DNA of 64,000 bases. Origin: Haloprofundus halobius (GTDB lineage Archaea; Halobacteriota; Halobacteria; Halobacteriales; Haloferacaceae). The stretch spans positions 1,426,001-1,490,000 of the forward strand of contig NZ_CP083666.1 of the NCBI RefSeq assembly GCF_020097835.1, written 5' to 3'. Shown here piece by piece: positions 61,081-64,000 of the stretch (its first letter is position 1; every line of letters starts with the position of its first letter). A model generated the notes under the pieces. The model saw nothing but the letters and a program-made list of their open reading frames with translations, did no database searches and had not been told where the DNA came from. The position numbers and the translations under genes are program-made.

Positions 61081-62253
61081 TCACAACCCCAACTTCAGCG
61101 CTCGATTCACCGCGAGCACCGAGAAGCCGACACCCATCACGACGACGAGGAGGCCGACGGCGACGGCCCACCCCGCGGTGTCCGAGAGCGCGCCGACGAC
61201 GAAACTGCCGGTCGCACCGAGCAGCATGTACACCGTGCGGACGAGACCGAACCCCGCGCCGCGCTCCTCCGCGGAGAGTTTGTCGATGAAGCGCGACTGA
61301 ATCGGTGCGCCCCAACTCATCGCCACGCCGACCATGCACGCGCCGACGGCGAAGACGGGGAGCGTCGACCCTTCGACGAGCGTCACGTAGCCGATTACGC
61401 CGAGACCCATCGACAGCGAGGCGGCGGCGTCGCGGTCGAACCGGTCCGAGAGGTAGCCCATCACCGGTTGGGTCGCGCCGTGAACGACGAAGTATAGCGA
61501 GAACAGCGCGCTCGCCGTCGCCGCCGAGAGGTCGTGGTAGGCGACGAGAAACGTCGGGAGAAACGAGGCCGTCGCCTGCCAGGTGAACGCGCCGGCGACG
61601 GCCAGAACGGTGGTGTAGACGATTTCGGGCCGCGAGAGCAACTCGAACAGCGAGGCGAACGCGAACCGCTCGCGCATCGGCTGGTCGGGCCGCTCCGGCG
61701 TCGTGGGTTCGATGCGCCGCTGGAACAGGAGGAACACCGGAACTGCGGCGATTGCGCCGAGCAGCATCGCAGTTTGCCAGTCGTAGCGCGCGGCGACGAG
61801 CGCGGCGACGACGGGCACCGAGAGTCCCGCGAGCGGGCCGCCGGCGACGTGGACGCCGATGGCGCGGCCGATGTTCGAGAACTGCTTGGAGATGAACGTC
61901 GTCGCGACGGTGTAGTGCAGTCCCGCGCCCGCGCCGAGTGCGATGGTGAACAGCGCGAACGCCGGAAACGAGGGCGAGACGGCGAGAAGGAGGCTGGCGA
62001 CCGCAGTGAGTCCGACGGCCGCGAGGATGACGCGGCGTTCGCCGAATCGTTCGCCGAGGACGCCGCTGGGAAACTGCATTGTCGCGTAGGCGGCCCACAT
62101 TCCCGCGAGCGCGAGGCCGACCGCACCGTTCGAGACGCCGAACTGCGCCGTAATGTCGGGGACGACCGGACTGATGGCGAGGCGCGCGACCATCGTCGCG
62201 AAGAACGCGAGCGTACAGAGGACCAGTACGGTGTTCCGGTAGCGCCAGTTCAC
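61081..62253 (-). CDS. MFS transporter
   Basis: This 390-residue protein has twelve membrane helices. MFS motifs include MQFPSGVLGERFGERRVILAAV (motif A: G-x3-D/E-R-x-G/F-R) between helices 2 and 3 and GYLSDRFDRDAAASL between 8 and 9. The start is a GTG at 62251-62253 that begins conserved NWRYRNTVLVLC. It is probably a drug, sugar or anion exporter or importer; specificity is not readable. Confidence 0.92.
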   Translation of the reverse strand: MNWRYRNTVLVLCTLAFFATMVARLAISPVVPDITAQFGVSNGAVGLALAGMWAAYATMQFPSGVLGERFGERRVILAAVGLTAVASLLLAVSPSFPAFALFTIALGAGAGLHYTVATTFISKQFSNIGRAIGVHVAGGPLAGLSVPVVAALVAARYDWQTAMLLGAIAAVPVFLLFQRRIEPTTPERPDQPMRERFAFASLFELLSRPEIVYTTVLAVAGAFTWQATASFLPTFLVAYHDLSAATASALFSLYFVVHGATQPVMGYLSDRFDRDAAASLSMGLGVIGYVTLVEGSTLPVFAVGACMVGVAMSWGAPIQSRFIDKLSAEERGAGFGLVRTVYMLLGATGSFVVGALSDTAGWAVAVGLLVVVMGVGFSVLAVNRALKLGL

Positions 62254-62358
62254 GCCGAGCGTTGTCGGCGCCGGGCGAAGTGGGTTCTGATAGCGGAACT
62301 CCGCACGAGAGACTGTAACACGAGTAACATTTTTTGCCGTGCGTTTGGCCTCACTCCT

Positions 62359-63360
62359 ATGCGCGTATTCGTAGCCGGTGCGACAGGTGTGTTGGGGCGG
62401 CGTCTCGTCTCGCAGTTCACAGAGAGCGGTCACGACGTGGTCGCTCTGACGCGGGACGCCGAAGGGGACGAACTCGTCGCTGACCGCGGCGGCGAACCGT
62501 ATCGAGGTGACCTCTTCGACGCGGACTCGCTCGCGCTCGCCGCCGAGGGCGCGGATGTCGTTATCCACGCGGCGACCGCTATTCCGACCGACCCGAACCC
62601 GACGACGGAGGCGTGGAACCGAAACGACCGCGTCCGCCGAGAGGGTGCGCGCGCGCTCACGACCGCCGCCGCGTCGGTCGGGGCGGAACGCTACATCCAG
62701 CAGAGCGTCGTCTGGGTAGCCGCGAACTCTCGGGGCGACCCGTTCGACGAGTCGTCGCCGCCAGAGCCGACGCGCATTACGCAGTCGGCCGTCGACGCCG
62801 AACAGATAGCGATGGCCGCGAGTCACGACGCGCCGTTTTCGGCCTCCGTGTTGCGCTGCGGCGTCCTCTACGCGCCGGACGCGGCGCACACTCGCCAGTA
62901 CGCCGAGCGGCTCCTGCGGCGTCGCCTCCCCGCTCTCGGACGAGGGCCGCTCGGCCGCGACGAGGTCGTCGTCGCGCCGATCCACGCCGACGACGCCGCG
63001 AGCGCGTTCGTCGCCGCCGCCGAGTCGGGAGCCGACGGCATCTGGCACGTCGTCGACGACGAACCGGTGTCGACCCGAGAGTTCCTCCGAACGTTCGCCG
63101 ACTATCTGGACGCGCCGAGGCCGCTTCCGGTACCCGCGTGGCTCGCGCGAGCGACCGTCGGGTCGGAGGCCGTCTCGCAGTTCACCACGTCGATGCCGAC
63201 GACGAACGAGCGATTCCGCGCGGCGACCGGTTGGGAGCCGACGTACCCGACCTACCGCGAGGGGCTCCGGCAGGTCGTCGACGAGTGGCGCGAGGACGAG
63301 ACGCTCGAGGATCTGCGGTCGGGGGCAGCGGCGGAGCGACCGGACGCCGGGACGTCGTGA
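62359..63360 (+). CDS. NAD-dependent epimerase/dehydratase family protein
   Basis: This 333-residue extended SDR has VAGATGVLGRRLVSQF (nucleotide-binding GxxGxxG), VVIHAATAIPTDPN and a QSVVWVA strand. In place of the usual Y-x3-K of extended SDRs only scattered Tyr/Lys residues appear, so it may belong to the atypical group or bind NADP without epimerase activity. A C-terminal substrate domain follows (to about 310). It is divergent from the MFS gene; an AT block AACATTTTTTGCC lies some 25 bases before the ATG. Confidence 0.85.
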   Translation: MRVFVAGATGVLGRRLVSQFTESGHDVVALTRDAEGDELVADRGGEPYRGDLFDADSLALAAEGADVVIHAATAIPTDPNPTTEAWNRNDRVRREGARALTTAAASVGAERYIQQSVVWVAANSRGDPFDESSPPEPTRITQSAVDAEQIAMAASHDAPFSASVLRCGVLYAPDAAHTRQYAERLLRRRLPALGRGPLGRDEVVVAPIHADDAASAFVAAAESGADGIWHVVDDEPVSTREFLRTFADYLDAPRPLPVPAWLARATVGSEAVSQFTTSMPTTNERFRAATGWEPTYPTYREGLRQVVDEWREDETLEDLRSGAAAERPDAGTS

Positions 63361-63438
63361 CGCGGGACGCGACAGACGCGAACGGCACGTGGCGGGAGCG
63401 ACGCGAACAGTCAAGGCCCGACCGCGAGAACGTGACCC

Positions 63439-64000
63439 ATGACCGAGAAACCGCTCGACGGGCGCGTCGCGTTCATCACCGGAACCAGTCGAGGCATCGG
63501 GAAGGCGCTGGCGCTCGCCTTCGCCGACGCCGGGGCCGCCGTCGTCTCGACGGGGAAGACGATGGACGAACACGAGCGCCTGCCGGGGACCGTCACCCAG
63601 ACGACCGAGGAGATACGCGAACGCGGCGGCGACTCCATCGCGCTGCAACTCGACGTGCGCGACGAGTCGAACGTCGAGGAGGCCATCGAACGGACCGTCG
63701 ACGAGTTCGGCGGGCTCGACATCGTCGTCAACAACGCCGGTGCCATCCAGTTTGGCGGCGTCGACGAGATTCCCGCGAAACGGTTCGACCTCCTGATGGA
63801 TGTCAACGCCCGCGGGGCGTACGTGACGTCGCGCGCGGCGCTGCCGTACCTCCGCGAGAGCGACCACGCCCACGTCGTGATGAACTCGCCGCCGACGACG
63901 ATGGAACCGTCGCCCGGAAAGGCAGCGTACGCGCTCTCGAAGTACGGGATGACGTTCCTCGCACGCTCGCTCGCCGACGAGCTCCAGAGCGACGAGATCG
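63439..64000 (+). CDS. Short-chain dehydrogenase (HSDL2-like), 3' partial
   Basis: The gene runs off the window after 187 residues. It has the cofactor motif TGTSRGIGKAL, NNAG, MNSPPTTMEPSPGKAAYALSKYGMTFLAR with the Y-x3-K pair, and the SPP sequence seen in hydroxysteroid dehydrogenase-like (HSDL2) SDRs. It would be an NAD(P)-dependent dehydrogenase of unknown substrate. The start ATG at 63439 precedes the conserved core. Confidence 0.92.
   Translation, partial: MTEKPLDGRVAFITGTSRGIGKALALAFADAGAAVVSTGKTMDEHERLPGTVTQTTEEIRERGGDSIALQLDVRDESNVEEAIERTVDEFGGLDIVVNNAGAIQFGGVDEIPAKRFDLLMDVNARGAYVTSRAALPYLRESDHAHVVMNSPPTTMEPSPGKAAYALSKYGMTFLARSLADELQSDEI

Noticed and set aside
61081-63873. Extended frame fusing the MFS transporter to about 540 upstream codons
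   Set aside because: The upstream part is antisense to the epimerase-like gene; the conserved protein begins at the GTG 62251-62253.

Overview
The window is a chromosome segment of an extremely halophilic archaeon, probably of the Haloferax/Halogeometricum type. The evidence is very high GC with GC-rich third codon positions, strongly acidic proteins, TATA boxes about 27 bases upstream of many starts, many 4-base ATGA/GTGA gene overlaps, Tat-type rather than Sec-type signals, and archaeal hallmark genes (TFB, TFS, NAC, geranylgeranyl reductase, Rsm22, HalX response regulator). I see no rRNA, tRNA, CRISPR array, complete insertion sequence or prophage. The content is mostly core and household chromosome with patches of gene decay.

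Layout. 1-6.8 kb: a rhomboid protease with a glycosylation-rich outer domain, a METTL5-type RNA methylase pair, transcription factor TFB, the membrane protein Agl23, a broken GNAT gene and a universal stress protein. 6.8-7.9 kb: about 1.1 kb with no supportable gene. 7.9-13.5 kb: 2Fe-2S ferredoxin, rhodanese/metallo-beta-lactamase persulfide dioxygenase, ferritin-like protein, PQQ-type sugar dehydrogenase, methylmalonyl-CoA mutase large subunit. 13.6-15 kb: a decay zone with a DUF4397 lipoprotein, a signal-peptide stump and a PQQ-protein/creatininase remnant. 15.1-24.5 kb: NAC-TrmI, TFS, zinc-ribbon and small proteins, enoyl-CoA hydratase, beta-helix protein, a Cas4/RecB-like nuclease candidate, Nudix hydrolase, S10-like protein. 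24.2-31.1 kb: NhaC antiporter, M20 amidohydrolase, SDR, and a frameshifted FAD oxidoreductase. 31.1-34.5 kb: a hairpin cluster, geranylgeranyl reductase and an intact FAD oxidoreductase.

34.5-39.8 kb is a complete nucleoside-type ABC importer (lipoprotein, ATPase, two permeases). It is followed by a phosphohexomutase, acylphosphatase, SRPBCC protein and EamA transporter. 43.8-48.8 kb is a three-gene operon of a COG1361-type surface protein, an RND/MMPL exporter and a TrmB-type regulator. It is divergent from a histidine kinase that converges on a HalX response regulator (49.1-50.7 kb). 51.4-53.6 kb is an HxlR regulator divergent from DoxX, VOC dioxygenase and flavin reductase genes, which looks like a quinone/aromatic or redox-stress module with paired operator-like sites. 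54.6-58.5 kb is an ABC-2 export operon whose first permease is fused to a PrsW-like intramembrane protease domain. The window ends with Rsm22-TyrA, an MFS transporter, a nucleotide-sugar epimerase-like protein and a truncated SDR.

The most unusual items are the ABC-2/PrsW fusion, the PD-(D/E)XK plus cysteine-cluster protein at 22-23 kb, the symmetric HxlR/DoxX control region, the palindromic tfb promoter and the recurrent gene stumps. Function names rest on motifs read by eye and on recalled family knowledge; no database search was run.
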